Made by a program: the position numbers and the translations under genes
The notes under the pieces: model-generated
The model's database searches: none
Told to the model about the DNA's origin: nothing
What the model saw: only the letters and a program-made list of their open reading frames with translations
NCBI GenBank assembly: GCA_032622095.1
Contig: CP136062.1
Location: 197,047,887-197,111,886, forward strand
DNA: 64,000 nucleotides
Direction: 5' to 3'
DNA from: Siphonodentalium dalli
Lineage: Eukaryota; Mollusca; Scaphopoda; Gadilida; Siphonodentaliidae
Part shown: one piece after another, positions 12,286 through 23,784 of the stretch
How the letters are laid out: every line of letters starts with the position of its first letter
How positions within the stretch are numbered: the first letter of the stretch is position 1

Positions 12286-14000
12286 TAAAAGTATAATTTA
12301 AAACAAATTAGATATCAATATCGTGTCAAAAATGGCAAATACTCATTGTTTTGGACAAATTGTGGGTTTAGAGTGGAGATACGGTTGCAGTAAGTTGCAG
12401 TATTATATGAGACAGTATATAAATTTAATATATATATAGGCCTAGTCTCCCTAGTACAAGCTTGAACAAGTTGAAATTCAGTTGTCAGCGGTGTTGTAAC
12501 GTCACGATGACATCACGACTCACAGTGCCTACTCTCAACCATACTATGCAGACAGTTAAGTTATGTTTCACATAACTTTACATTTCACAAATTATAAAAC
12601 TGAAAATGATGCAGAGAATCATATAAAATGGGGTATATTATTTATTTAGGCATATATCAGTCACCATGACAACAGTTATATTCACCAAAAAACACCACAA
12701 AATGCGAGTTATGATTATAACCAGTTAGTTCATATGTATTATACCAATGTCTATTTAATTCAATTAAACAGAATTGTATGACTGGAAGAACATTTTATAT
12801 TGAATATATGATGTTAAACTATTACACCTTGGCAGCCATTTTGAAAACGGTTGCCATTGAGATGGGAGAACCATTTGACGAAGTCTACCCAAATCGTTTC
12901 GGAAGGCCTTGGCCCAAGGTGCATACCTTATATATAGAGTCTGCTCTAAGAAAGTCCCACGGAGTTATAGGCTAGGGTCACTATTACATAGAATGGCGCT
13001 CATGAATTCAAGCACAACCCCAATTAAATGTTTAGTATAACCGGTGATATATAGATGTTTATAATATAAATGCGAAATTTCGTTACAATCCAATCCATTT
13101 GTGGCGACGTTTGGACCAATCTGGTATGGTGAACGTACTTTTTAAAGGTACTTTGTATAACAAAAAAGTCTTGCCAAAGCTGTGCTCATAGAATGTGTAT
13201 CAGATTGGTGCGAAATGTTCAAGAATATACTCAAGAACGCGTGGTTTTCAGTCAATTATTATTAATTTTGACAGTTGGAAATTTCATGCCTCACACAACA
13301 TTTGTTGGAAATTTTACACCACTGATAGGTTGAAATTGTTCTCATTGTTTGATTTCCCAACTAATAATTACTGAGTGGGGAATTTGTTGTTTGTAGACCA
13401 ACAGTAGCATATAATATTGTTTTATATTTAGTCTGAATTTTGTCTGAAATTGCTGTCAATTGGAAATTGTCCAACCTTAGGAGTAATGTTGGTATCAGGT
13501 TAGAGATTTCCAACACATGGAGGGGTGCAAAAGGATTTACGTGAACATTGGATTTAGATCTGGTTCAATGGGGTGGTAATTGGTAACAAGCCTGAGTTTA
13601 GTGTGCCTGTCATTTGCAGAATGAGGTCACCATATGGTGCATATAGTGACGCTATCCAGCATAGCGGGCTAGCATAACCAAATTCACCCTCTGGTGACCT
13701 AATTCTGAATGGCCTCATCTGCCATGGGAGACATAGACTCAGGTTGAAGTTCCCAAATGGTGAATATTGTGATGTACACCCATTGGGAACCTCGATTATG
13801 CAATGTGTCATATGCCAATTTGAGGACATAGAAAAACTAAATTAAAAAAGAAATAGAATATATATATGTGAATAAGTTTCTATAGAAATTTGACAATAAA
13901 GAACCGTTTCAGAGAAGATGAGGCCTAATAAGAATGTTGGTAATTTTACGATGGACACCCCTACGGAGTGTCTGGCTAAGTTACTGTATGATGTGTAAGT
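12286..14000. other. No gene recognised; scattered TTGGAAATTT-type repeats
   Basis: AT-rich. Between about 13260 and 13500 the phrase (A)GTTGGAAATTT recurs several times, as in the repeat family seen at 39.5, 41.2-42.0, 59.3 and 61-62 kb. This suggests a decayed member of that family. The ORF at 12778-12975 has no recognisable features. Confidence 0.45.
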
Positions 14001-14884
14001 AGAACCACCCTATGTGTACCGATCGGTGTATTGCTGTGGGTCGGTGTAGAGCTGTTAACCGCGGGAATTCCCGTTTGAGGGGTACACTGGAAAACATGGT
14101 TTGTCAAAACACAGAATGAAATTTTCTTAACTGTTTTTTTTGCTTTAATCATCGAACAAAGGACCCAACAAACAGTAAGTATGATTGCCTAGTTAATAAT
14201 ATCGCATAATCGCGTCCCTTCAATACTTTTATCACAGCTTTTGCCTCGAAAAAGGTAAAATTCCTGTTTAAATCTCCATAACTTTTGCAAACCAAGACCT
14301 TTACTTCGGGAAACCAATTGAAATTATAGGCAAATATATTGAGAATCGATTTGGGTGCGTAAACCCAACCATCAAAGCTATATTTCTTTGGTGAAAATTT
14401 AGTTTGACGGAGGGCACTACCGAGAAAAAATGGCACGAATATAGCACGAGAAGAGCATCTGATAGTTACGATTTTTACCGCAAATGGACGGGAAATAGCA
14501 AATTATTGACATTCCAGTTTCATTGAGATTTTAATGGAATTTGAACTAAATGCAGCTGTTTCCTTATTCAATGATCTATTGGAATATGCAATTAATCTAA
14601 TATCGATATGGCATGTCTGTAATAACCTACAACATTGTATTTATTACCTATCTAGTATATATGTGTGATTTATACAGATTTCCCAGTTAATTATCAGGTA
14701 GGCCTATATATGTATATTGTCACTGCCGAAATTGACGTCATTTCCCCTTGATGTTTAATTTCTTTTTGTGAAATTTCGTGCATAAATTGTCTTTTAAAAG
14801 TTGTTCCCAACAATTTAAACCACACATCAAGCTGCCAAATTTCTAGCTGGGATGTGTAATAAACAGAATAATCAACAGGCTGCG

Positions 14885-14989
14885 ATGATTACGTGATATA
14901 ACGCACTCAGTAGCTGTACTAACTTGTAAACTCCTTCATTCGGGTTTCTGTCAGGTCCATCCACCTTGTGACGTATATCACGTAATCAT
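14885..14989. repeat. Perfect 16-bp inverted pair (hairpin) inside the 14.0-16.6 kb element
   Basis: ATGATTACGTGATATA at 14885-14900 is answered by TATATCACGTAATCAT at 14974-14989. It lies just upstream of the element's ORF. It could be a protein-binding site or a leader hairpin; its role is unknown. Confidence 0.75.
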
Positions 14990-15041
14990 TGAATCCAGTT
15001 GATTGATCTCAATATAAGTAAGTTCCATAGTATTCATTCAC

Positions 15042-15905
15042 ATGGTGATTTCTCTCATCGTTTCGGGGATGGTGCAGGCGTTTAAATGTTTTCACTGTGG
15101 ATCAAAGTGGACGAACCTGAGTGACATTGTAGATCGCAATGTCACAGATCACGGACAATGTGAGTTGCGCTATTTGGAAAAGTTTTTGGACCATGCAACA
15201 GGGACAGAGAAATACGCACTGAAAGTTCATCGTGGTGTCATTCCAACAGACATAGTCTCAGAGGGGAGAAGGGTCGATGTTAAGGACGATTCAATATTCA
15301 TTGTCAATGTGAAATCGAAAGTAAAAAAACTCAACACACCTGTCAAGCGAAAACTAAACTATGAATCAGAACTAGTTGTTGAACAAGAAGACAGTTCAAT
15401 GGATGATACCAGTGGCAGTAGTATCCCAATAGGCGAAATGGAATTTGAAGTTCAGATTGAGGAACTAACAGACCTGCTGCCAAAAGTGCTACAACAGTTA
15501 GAAGGTGAGGGGCATGTCGATCTGTATATGGAGATGAATCGACTGATCGCTCATGGCTCACTGCCCTTAGACAATATATGTTATTTGTTATTCTTGGACT
15601 TAGTCCGGTTATTTTCTTTGCCAACTACATCGATGATGCGATTTCCAAGAGAAACCAAAACGTTCTGGTTAGCTGGATATCGGCTATTTCGAGGAAAATT
15701 TCTTCGTTTCATGCGGGGTCCTCAACACATTGGCGACATAACTCAACAATTAACAGAGAAAAACTACTATGGCCCTCCAACAGCTAAGCTGAATTTTGCC
15801 GTACCTCATAGACTCAACCTTATGACAAAGGACCAAGAATCTAAAAAAGACCAAGATCTAAGGGTTATCTTCCTGGTATTCGCCAAGACGTTATCCAGCA
15901 AGTAG
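15042..15905 (+). CDS. Uncharacterised protein carried by an inverted-repeat element; frameshifted near its end
   Basis: The open frame has 287 codons and starts with ATG. Residues 1-12 are hydrophobic, then comes a CFHC pair (one CxxC). Residues about 90-135 are basic then acidic and low-complexity, followed by a helical region and a conserved-looking block with RFPRETKTFWLAGYRLF and GKFLRFMRGPQ (about 208-236), then LNFAVPHR. Codon 273-274 appears to be a frameshift point: the -1 frame from 15860 continues as KGYLPGIRQDVIQQVAHVL to a stop at 15971-15973, and this reads better than the in-frame tail. I have an impression of similar uncharacterised proteins in other marine invertebrates, but no function can be named. 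Its position between terminal inverted repeats suggests it belongs to the element. It may be inactive because of the frameshift. Confidence 0.6.
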   Translation: MVISLIVSGMVQAFKCFHCGSKWTNLSDIVDRNVTDHGQCELRYLEKFLDHATGTEKYALKVHRGVIPTDIVSEGRRVDVKDDSIFIVNVKSKVKKLNTPVKRKLNYESELVVEQEDSSMDDTSGSSIPIGEMEFEVQIEELTDLLPKVLQQLEGEGHVDLYMEMNRLIAHGSLPLDNICYLLFLDLVRLFSLPTTSMMRFPRETKTFWLAGYRLFRGKFLRFMRGPQHIGDITQQLTEKNYYGPPTAKLNFAVPHRLNLMTKDQESKKDQDLRVIFLVFAKTLSSK

Positions 15906-16604
15906 CACATGTGCTTGGAAAAAAAGCAATTAATACAATACGAAACAACTATGCATTGCTATTAAAGTCATAATAAACGATATTTGCACCTGACGTAAAT
16001 GTTTATACGATATGTTTAGTCATGATCAATCAGTCCAATATATGTTCGAAGAATGTCCTGAGAATAACACCGCCTAAACCTGTTAAAATACCAGCATATA
16101 TGAAGGTTTAATTTCAGCTATCATCCGATCTTTGATAGCTTTTTCCCGATCATACCATGTTTTATCATTGCTATATTCGTGCCATTTTTTCTCGGTAGTG
16201 CCCTCCGTCAAACTAAATTTTCACCAAGAAATATAGCTTTGATGGTTGGGTTTACCCACCCAAATCAATTCTCAATATATTTGCCTATAATTTCAATTGG
16301 TTTCCCGAAGTAAAGGTCTTGGTTTGCAAAAGTTATGGAGATTTAAACAGGAATTTTACCTTTTTCGAGGCAAAAGCTGTGATAAAAGTATTGAAGGGAC
16401 GCGATTATGCGATATTACTAACTAGGCAATCATACTTACTGTTTGTTGGGTCCTTTGTTCGATGATTAAAGCAAAAAAACAGTTAAGAAAATTTCATTCT
16501 GTGCTTTGACAAACCACGTTTTCCAATCTACCCCTCGTACGGGAGTTCCCGCAGTTAACACCGACCCACAGCAATACAACGATCGGCACACATAGGGTGA
16601 GAAC

Positions 16605-17736
16605 CAACGTATCCATAATTATAGTTGCAGTTCAGCATCAACAGTACGATTATGCGGTATATAAATCTCACAAAAGTTACATTATACATGTATATTGGAA
16701 GTGGAGAATCAAATCGTCGCATTGTGCATCATCATACATTCATCACGACATTGTAGACATCGTGTCGAATACAAGCCCGGTATTCTTATTGAATTTCCTT
16801 TGATGCTAAACTATAAAACTGGATTAGCTCGTCTAGATGTGTAGACGCAGAAAAAACAAGACTCTTTTGGGAAATTTGGACTGAATTTCGCATTCTCGCG
16901 AGAATTTAACAAACGTGATGTTACTGCCAAAATGGCCAAATATGCGTTCGCTCAACTTAACGGTCACAAGATCAGACACGAAGTACATAACACCTCACCG
17001 ATGTCTGCGCCGTATCGAATTAATAACCCACAACAGGAAGGCGTAACGACGTACTATATTTACTTTACTGCTTTTGCGAAGTATTTAAGTGGACCCACAA
17101 CGAAATTGTGACGTTTTCGTCCATCATTTATCGAATCTATGGGATTTACTATATGAATTAACCTGTACTTGATTTCTCGTGACAATTGCGTTATAGTTGC
17201 AATTTCCGTAACGCGCAGACAGGATTTGACGGGTCCCCTGGTGGGTATATACCTCGAATATGACACGCGATGTCTCAATCAATTCATACAGGAACTGAGT
17301 TCTCAACCAATCACAATTAAGACAGCTGAACATTGCATGTACAATAAAAGGTATATTATATAATGATATATCACAAAAGGTTCCGAATATATAATCAAAC
17401 TGCCAAACCAAATGATTCGCGTCATCTCAGTGCAACTGGTAGTCCAAGTCTGCTCGTACCAAAACCAGCTAAAATATTGGGATAGCGAGATGCTAATTTT
17501 AGAACGAGAACGTCCCATGCATGTTAAATTACACATATCATATTCCGGTTTATTAGGACTATAACATCGTTTGTTATACGTTTGTTTACGTTTTAACTGA
17601 AAGCCGAAGTGTTCAATATTGTACTCAGCTAAGTTCGGCTTCTGTGTCGTCAATCGAGTACAACAATCAGAATCGAGTGCACCCTTAATCAAACATCGTA
17701 TTCCACCACTAGCATGTGTCAATTTGTATTGTAAAC
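16605..17736. other. No gene recognised
   Basis: Mixed AT-rich sequence. A 139-codon ORF on the minus strand (17303-17722) is Cys-, Tyr- and Ile-rich with no recognisable domain. It starts beside a family C remnant and is probably a chance ORF. Confidence 0.4.
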
Positions 17737-18305
17737 GGTCCTAACTGCTGTGAACTATGGTACAAAATTTCCAAAAACGTGTTATTTATCAACATGTTGT
17801 TCAACGAAATATGGCCGGTTTATCAATTTCGTATCACGAAATTTGCCGTATTAACAATTGATTTTAGTTATCCATCTTCATCTGCAATTTTGTCCGAGAC
17901 CATCGGTTTGACGGCTCATTTCTGGGCCACAAATTATTACACATTTCGAGAAATAACAAATTTCGTCTGCTCATGTTTTTCTGGGTCTCTGTATGGGTGA
18001 AATTATAAAATTGTTAAAGAATACAAGAAAAAATTATTAAAATTGTAAAAAATTGTTAAGCCAATGCATTCTCTTATATATGCGAGGCGACCTATGGTCG
18101 ACTCGCATATATAAGAGAATGCATTGGCACAGGGTAAAACAAAATCCCGACTTACGACTGGATTTGATATGGCGGGTCACAAATTTCAAAAATCGATATC
18201 AATCTGAGCTTTGATGGGTGGGTTCCTCGACTGTAATACAAAAAAAATTAACCCCAAAACCAAAGAAATAATAATTTTGGGAGTGTTAATTCGGATTATG
18301 CACCT
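17737..18305. mobile_element. TTAA-flanked MITE, family C copy 3, left end missing, interrupted by a family B piece
   Basis: Matches the family C interior from CTGTGAACTATGG onward and ends GGATTATGCACCT before TTAA (18306-18309). The left terminal repeat is absent. A block at 17965-18180 interrupts it; removing the block restores the order seen in copy 4 (ACAAATTTCAAAAATCGATA). Confidence 0.75.
17965..18180. mobile_element. Half-length family B MITE inserted into family C
   Basis: Contains one palindromic block and the right terminal repeat ending GGCGGGTCAC. It starts abruptly at the middle of the family B centre (GTCTGCTCATG). AAATTTC at 17958-17964 is repeated at 18181-18187, a 7-bp direct duplication (up to 9 bp if the element end is set two bases earlier). 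Confidence 0.75.
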
Positions 18306-18309
18306 TTAA

Positions 18310-18822
18310 ACTTTGTTCTTTTATTCATTATTTATAACATTCCATAGATGCAAATCGAAATTTAGTATGTTGCAGCCATTGCTAAATGTAACCATTGCAC
18401 TATTACAGCGTCAGTGAACACATATCGTCGATTACAATTTGAAGAACATTTTTCAATGATGCATATCTCCAATGTAAATCATCAAGATGTGATTGAACTT
18501 GCACAACATTTAGTGGTTAAAATGACTTGCGCTGCAACAGCTATGTTTGAATAACAATTTCTTTACAGACTTTGGTGTAAACATATTTTATTTCAATCAT
18601 AATAACATATTTAGACATTTGACAAACATTTGACAGTAATATAGAATGATCTAGATGATCGATTGATTGATTGGAAAGGGGATTAAACAACAAACCCAAG
18701 GGCTCTTGTTAAGATTGCTCCCCTTTTGCTTCGCGCCCGCTCTTCATTAAATAATGTAGAGGGGGTCGGATGGGAAGGAATGAAAACACTATAATTATAG
18801 TAATGATGATGTCGTGAGAAGC

Positions 18823-18825
<3 letters not shown>
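18310..18825. other. No gene recognised
   Basis: AT-rich sequence between a MITE and the AG microsatellite. Confidence 0.45.
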
Positions 18826-18907
<82 letters not shown>

Positions 18908-18929
18908 TAGAGAGAGAGAGAGTTGGGTC

Positions 18930-18972
<43 letters not shown>

Positions 18973-18980
18973 AGAGGGGG
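18826..18980. repeat. AG dinucleotide microsatellite, about 150 bp
   Basis: Long GA run with a few GAGC, GATA and GTTGGGTC interruptions. The Ser/Leu-repeat ORF on the minus strand is an artefact of it. Confidence 0.95.
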
Positions 18981-21319
18981 ATGATATAATAGACGAGGGG
19001 GCAGTGGTGAGGATTTTTCAATAATTGAGTTGTTGCGTGATAAAAATGTTGCTAGCTCGTCTATAGTATTCTTCGTGTGTCAGGCGTCAATCACAATGGC
19101 TGTTAATTGGTTACATCGGTCAATAAGTAATCAAACAATCAAGCACACAGCTACGAGTGTTTATAATCAAAATATTTCGTGGACTATATATTTTTCCGTG
19201 AGAATAAGAGAATATTCAGCGGGACTAGCCCGAAACAGGATAATTCCTATTTAAAGAGTGCTCACTGTGAATGTCGCAGCATCATTCGTGTGGAATCTTT
19301 TCACGTATTTAAAGGATAATAGCAAGAACATGTAGCGGACTTTACAGATTTCCATATATAACTATTGCAAAGGAATTGTGTGGCTTTGAAGTTGACACAC
19401 GGAAACCAAACGATGCCAACGGTATTCCATATCATGAATAAAACAACACATGTGGTTGAGACTATACAAAATGTACACCCAACGTACATGTAATGGTACA
19501 TCGATATCCAACAAGAGACCTCGAAATAACCCCAAGAACTATAACCGGTTAGCCAAACAAATTTTCCGGGCACGTATATATGCCGGGTGGGTGGGTGATC
19601 GATTGTCAGCAACTCAAAAATATTTTTCCTGCAAGTTTTTTGACTGTTTTTGCAATGAGTTTGGCTTAAAACACCTTATAATGTAATTCTAATTGCTAAA
19701 CTGACTGCAGGCAGTTCTCGTGTTGTATTTTGTTGCAAATTTTGAAATTCAAGATGGCCGCTGGCAGCCATGTTTTTTTGGCCGAATGACCCCAAAAATG
19801 ACTCGTTCCTATTTACATGTCAATGTTAACATCCATGACAAATAGTATGCATAGAAATTCATATACAGCTGTTGACAGTGAATCCCCCCCCGCAAATCTA
19901 TGTTGTAGTGTTAAAAGGGGTGGGTGTCCAAAAATGGTCGGAAAAAACTGCTGAAAACGGTAAAAATTTGGACGCGGGGGTGGGTGGGTCCCAACAAACA
20001 AGGGTCGAAAGTCAAAAATCAGCATACGTGCCTCAAAAAAAATTCCGACACCCCCCCGGTCAGCCAAATCAATTCCATCAGTCCAGCTCTTCGGGCTGTA
20101 TGTATCTTCATTTGATTCAAAACACGGATATGCGCCATCGCAACGTGTTTTTCATGCGTTATCAACACCCAAATTAGCTCCCTTCGAGCGGTGTAAATGA
20201 CATGAATCGAATGCAGTCCATTATTCAAGCAAAATGATAGGTCATAATTGTCGTTCTTTGAGTTTCATATGGCGCCCTCGAGTACTCATATGAGAAATAA
20301 TTGGGCACTTTGTTTCTGCGTGAGATGAATAGGAACGTGCAGAAGTGCCGTAATTTTTCGCGAAGATGACTACGAGAATGGAAATATATTTTATAAGAGT
20401 TGTCTCAATTATCCTAATCCGGTGGATATATTATTGAGAGGGGAAATAGCCATAGGGGTGCTATAACTGGCGGGATTTTAGCACTGATTCCGATTGTATC
20501 TATAATTGTTCTGAAATCGAGGCCATATGGCAGTGCATGTGGATACCTGGCAGAGAACATCCGAAATCAACAGCCAAGCAAATGAACACTAAACTTAAAC
20601 GTACTGTGTTTCGTTCCCAGAACATAATATATTCTCGGAAATAATAAGTATTTCTTTTTAACTTGACGCTAATTCTTTCCTTTATCCTATTGTGGTAGGG
20701 CATACCACTGCATCCTATTGCAAACCGACGCATTCGATTCAGATACTAACAGACGCTTACGTGCAAGTGATTTCCTCACTGAACGGATGTTGTTGTGTTG
20801 TATCTAATGTATGTTGTGTCAAACCCCTCTCTCCCTCTCTCTCACTCACTCACTCTCTCTATTTCTCTCTCACCCTCACCCGTAACTCCCGTATTACCCA
20901 TATCTCAATTCTAAATATGTAATAACATTCCAATCAAACAAAAATTATATATGCTCATATATCCCGTTTGCTTTACCTCAAGTCAGTCAAGTGATATTTC
21001 CGTCACATGAGGTAACATTTATTCCACGAGGAGAGGACTTTAAAAAAAACATTTTGCTTGTTTTCCAACCCTCTTTCTAAATCACTATATATCTATATGT
21101 GTATTAAGTTTGCGTAAAATGTTTGATTTTTGAAAATAAATAGTTTTTACACCAGATACTACCATCAAGTTGGGAAATACTAGCAGCAGCAGCAACCAAA
21201 ACAAAATTCAAATTCAAATTAGTTTATTCTCATTTATTCATCATGGTATGACATATAGAGATCACAAATATACATGTAATACACTATAAATAAAATAGGT
21301 ATGGCGTTGATACTGACAA
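18981..21319. other. No gene recognised; a CT-rich tract
   Basis: Short overlapping ORFs only. A CT-rich run lies at about 20825-20875. GATGGCCGC and TGGCAGCCATG occur near 19752-19770, resembling the CGCCAT-type phrase of other repeats in the window. Confidence 0.4.
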
Positions 21320-21323
21320 TTAA

Positions 21324-21691
21324 AGTGATATGAAACACTCCGGTAGGGTGATCAAATATAAATGGAGAATAATCTTGTTCAAAGTAGTAATTTTTACAAA
21401 TATTATATCCAAATTGACAACACACACCTTCTTTATTATATATTAATTAAATGCAGTGACTCTCGATGGCGAAATCTTTTTCGTTAGTATATCGCCGATA
21501 GATTCGTCCCGAATCGAGTAGTAAATATATACATTTGAGCGTAGTTCAGACGATGTTTTCTATGGAGTGGTACGGTCGATTTGCTTCAGATTTTCGGCGA
21601 TGTTAGTAGAATGGTACATTCCCCTAGTTGGCATAGCGTCTTGATACTAACTTATCAGTTTCTCGCACCCGAACAAGTACATAATATGTCT
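21324..21691. mobile_element. TTAA-flanked 368-bp repeat, family D copy 2
   Basis: TTAA at 21320-21323 and 21692-21695. Same length and orientation as copy 1 at 5345, with AGTGATATGAAACACTCC at the left and ATAATATGTCT at the right. It ends 112 bp before the giant inverted-repeat element. Confidence 0.8.
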
Positions 21692-21797
21692 TTAAGTGCA
21701 TGCTTTCTAACTTTTACATATCAGTAATATGGTCAAATATGGAATATTTGTGCTGCCTAAGTTGTTAAAATGGAGGTTGGAATGGGTTGTGTTGGGA

Positions 21798-21803
21798 GCG
21801 GTG
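21798..21803. repeat. Left 6-bp target-site duplication of the giant element
   Basis: GCGGTG directly abuts the first base of the left arm and is repeated at 36949-36954 directly after the right arm. The arm pairing stops exactly at these positions. Confidence 0.8.
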
Positions 21804-21945
21804 AGCAGCATGATTGTAACTCTGGGTCATGTATGTGTGGGACCCCTTTTCCTATAGGTCTATGGCTCCATAGTATGGCAACGCCCCCTTTCCTATGCTG
21901 TGTATATATGGCCTCATAGTATGGTAACGCCCCCCTTTAATTATT
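21804..21945. repeat. Subterminal direct repeats at the left end of the giant element
   Basis: The phrase CATAGTATGG(C/T)AACGCCCCC occurs twice within the first 140 bp, once after CTC and once after CCT. Its mirror lies at 36807-36948. Repeated motifs close to a terminus are commonly transposase-binding sites, so this is a candidate for that role. Confidence 0.6.
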
Positions 21946-21991
21946 ATATATCGCTCCTCCTTCCCACGTAATTTCTGGAACATTTTTATTG

Positions 21992-22009
21992 TTCTGGAAA
22001 ATTCTGGAA
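21992..22009. promoter_or_regulatory. Four-unit heat-shock element, left arm
   Basis: TTCTGGAAAATTCTGGAA fits TTCnnGAAnnTTCnnGAA without a mismatch. This is the binding pattern of trimeric heat-shock factor. Further TTCTGGAA and TTCTAGAA units follow at about 21973, 22019 and 22719, and an imperfect GAAnnTTCnnGAG lies at 22618-22630. Confidence 0.65.
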
Positions 22010-23008
22010 ATTTTTTTGTTTCTGGAACATTTTTATTGTTTCTGGAAAATTCTATTTTTTTCTAGTAAAATCCATAATGTATTCGTGTAATAAAATTCAT
22101 ATTTGTCTACGGCCTCTTTAAAATTATATAACTGTAAAGTCCCAATGTTAATTTCACCCCGTACACACATTGGCTATCATAGCATCTATTTACCACGCAT
22201 AGAATATAGGCATTTAAAATTATTTATCAAATCTCCTTAAAACACTTCGGCCTCTTTAACTTTTTTTACCTTTAATAAAAACATTATTGATCTCACAGAT
22301 TTATTAACTGTTATGTACCTGGTAGAAAACACATTCCACGAGGCACGCTTTCTAACAATAACAGAGCATCATGGAATATATTCTATAATGGTTTAAACGA
22401 TGCCAGATGTGCACTAAGCACGCGATGCACTAAGTGCGTTTTCACCATGAATTTATCTGGTAATTTAAGCGTTCAAACACATTCGGGGGTAACCGTAGAT
22501 AATAGCCGGTCTAATGTGTAATTCATTCAAACATGGGCCACATATCATTTGCACCTATTGGGTAAGAAATTGTCTTTCTAAAAGGTTATGAAAAAGCCGA
22601 CAAATTAAAACAATCTAGAATGTTCGAGAGAAAAAAATGTTCCACATTGTTCCATAACAATAAAAATGTTCCAGAATAACATCAAATTAGTGTGGGCGTT
22701 TCAAAGATCACTAGTACGTTCTAGAATAAAGATATATCTTATAAAACCATCGCAATCTTCATAACACTGCACTCGCACTTATTTTTATGAGTTGTACGTT
22801 TCAAGACTTAATTCAATTCAGGTGGAATAATCTGGAAATTTGTGTCTTCTACAACATTATAGTAAATCCATAATGTATTCGTTTAAGACACTTCATACTC
22901 GCATATGGCCCTTTAAACTAACAATGCTGAAGGCAGACGCACCTTTGTCTGTTAATTAACTTCTAAGCACGTGGGAACACAATGCACCTACTGCAGGGCA
23001 CAGAGCTC

Positions 23009-23211
23009 TCAAGCTAATAACACAACATATAACCATTCTGGAACATTCTCCATACCGACGGGGATAAAGCGGTGAAACAGATTAATGAGATTATGCATAC
23101 CACTAGGTGATAAAACATTTAAACCTGCACTAATTTGAATAAAAAAACATTCAGGGGCCGGTATCATTTGCACATATTGGTTAGGAAAAATATAATGCCT
23201 TTCTAGCTGCC
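23009..23211 (-). CDS. Exon-like ORF in the left arm (mirror of 35541-35743)
   Basis: Identical to the right-arm copy, read on the minus strand toward the left end of the element. See the right-arm entry for the splice acceptor and protein features. Confidence 0.35.
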
Positions 23212-23784
23212 TCTGAAACAATTAATAAAATTAAAATAATCTACAAAGTTCTCAGCACATGGGAGACCATCTAGGTATTAAATACACATCTAGCTCCAAG
23301 CAGCCAACATATGCTTACAGAGCATAACCCATGCAATTTAACTCTCACAAAAGTTATTCCGCTAGCGGAATGAACCCTGAATACATACTGACTCCCCATT
23401 ATGTATCCCTCCTAATGGTCAACTGTTATGGTACAATTGATTAAATCATCACTAACATTAGTTAAGCTTTTTCTCTAAATACCCCTTTAATATCTGTAAT
23501 CGAAATATTAGGAATCAATCAACGCCTTGCCAATAGATATTTGAACATTTCAAATAAAGTAAATCCTACACACAATTTCTCGAAGCTTCGTAATTAAACA
23601 CATGTTTAAGTCATTTAATGCCACGATACTTCTGTCATTCAAATGCATGCTCCTAATGGCTTCTGCATCTGTGGAGACTGAGAGATAAACAAAATTAATG
23701 TTTCTGTAGAAATTAAGGTTTTCTAGTGTGTCACTACTTCAGATATGGTTCATATAGCATACAAATCACCGCATTTTGGTCACA

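Larger units (their letters stand above)
14006..16599. mobile_element. 2.6-kb transposon-like element with about 440-bp terminal inverted repeats and one ORF
   Basis: The left arm (14006-14455) and right arm (16168-16599) are reverse complements with modest divergence. The outer ends read CACCCTATGTG, then CGATCG and TGTATTGCTGTGGGTCGGTG. The flanks carry a 5-bp direct repeat AGAAC at 14001-14005 and 16600-16604. The single long ORF between the arms (15042-15905) and a 16-bp hairpin (14885-14989) lie inside. A 5-bp duplication with CAC-starting ends is a property of Transib/RAG-like elements, but the ORF does not look like their transposase, so I leave the superfamily open. Arm divergence indicates some age. 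Confidence 0.8.

Noticed and set aside
14149-14436. 95-codon ORF in the left terminal repeat of the 14-16.6 kb element
   Set aside because: The other terminal repeat carries the same sequence with a frame break, so the frame is not maintained.
17303-17722. 139-codon ORF on the minus strand
   Set aside because: Odd composition, no domain, overlapping ORFs in other frames, next to a MITE remnant.
18683-19021. 112-codon Ser/Leu-repeat protein
   Set aside because: Produced by the AG microsatellite in all frames.
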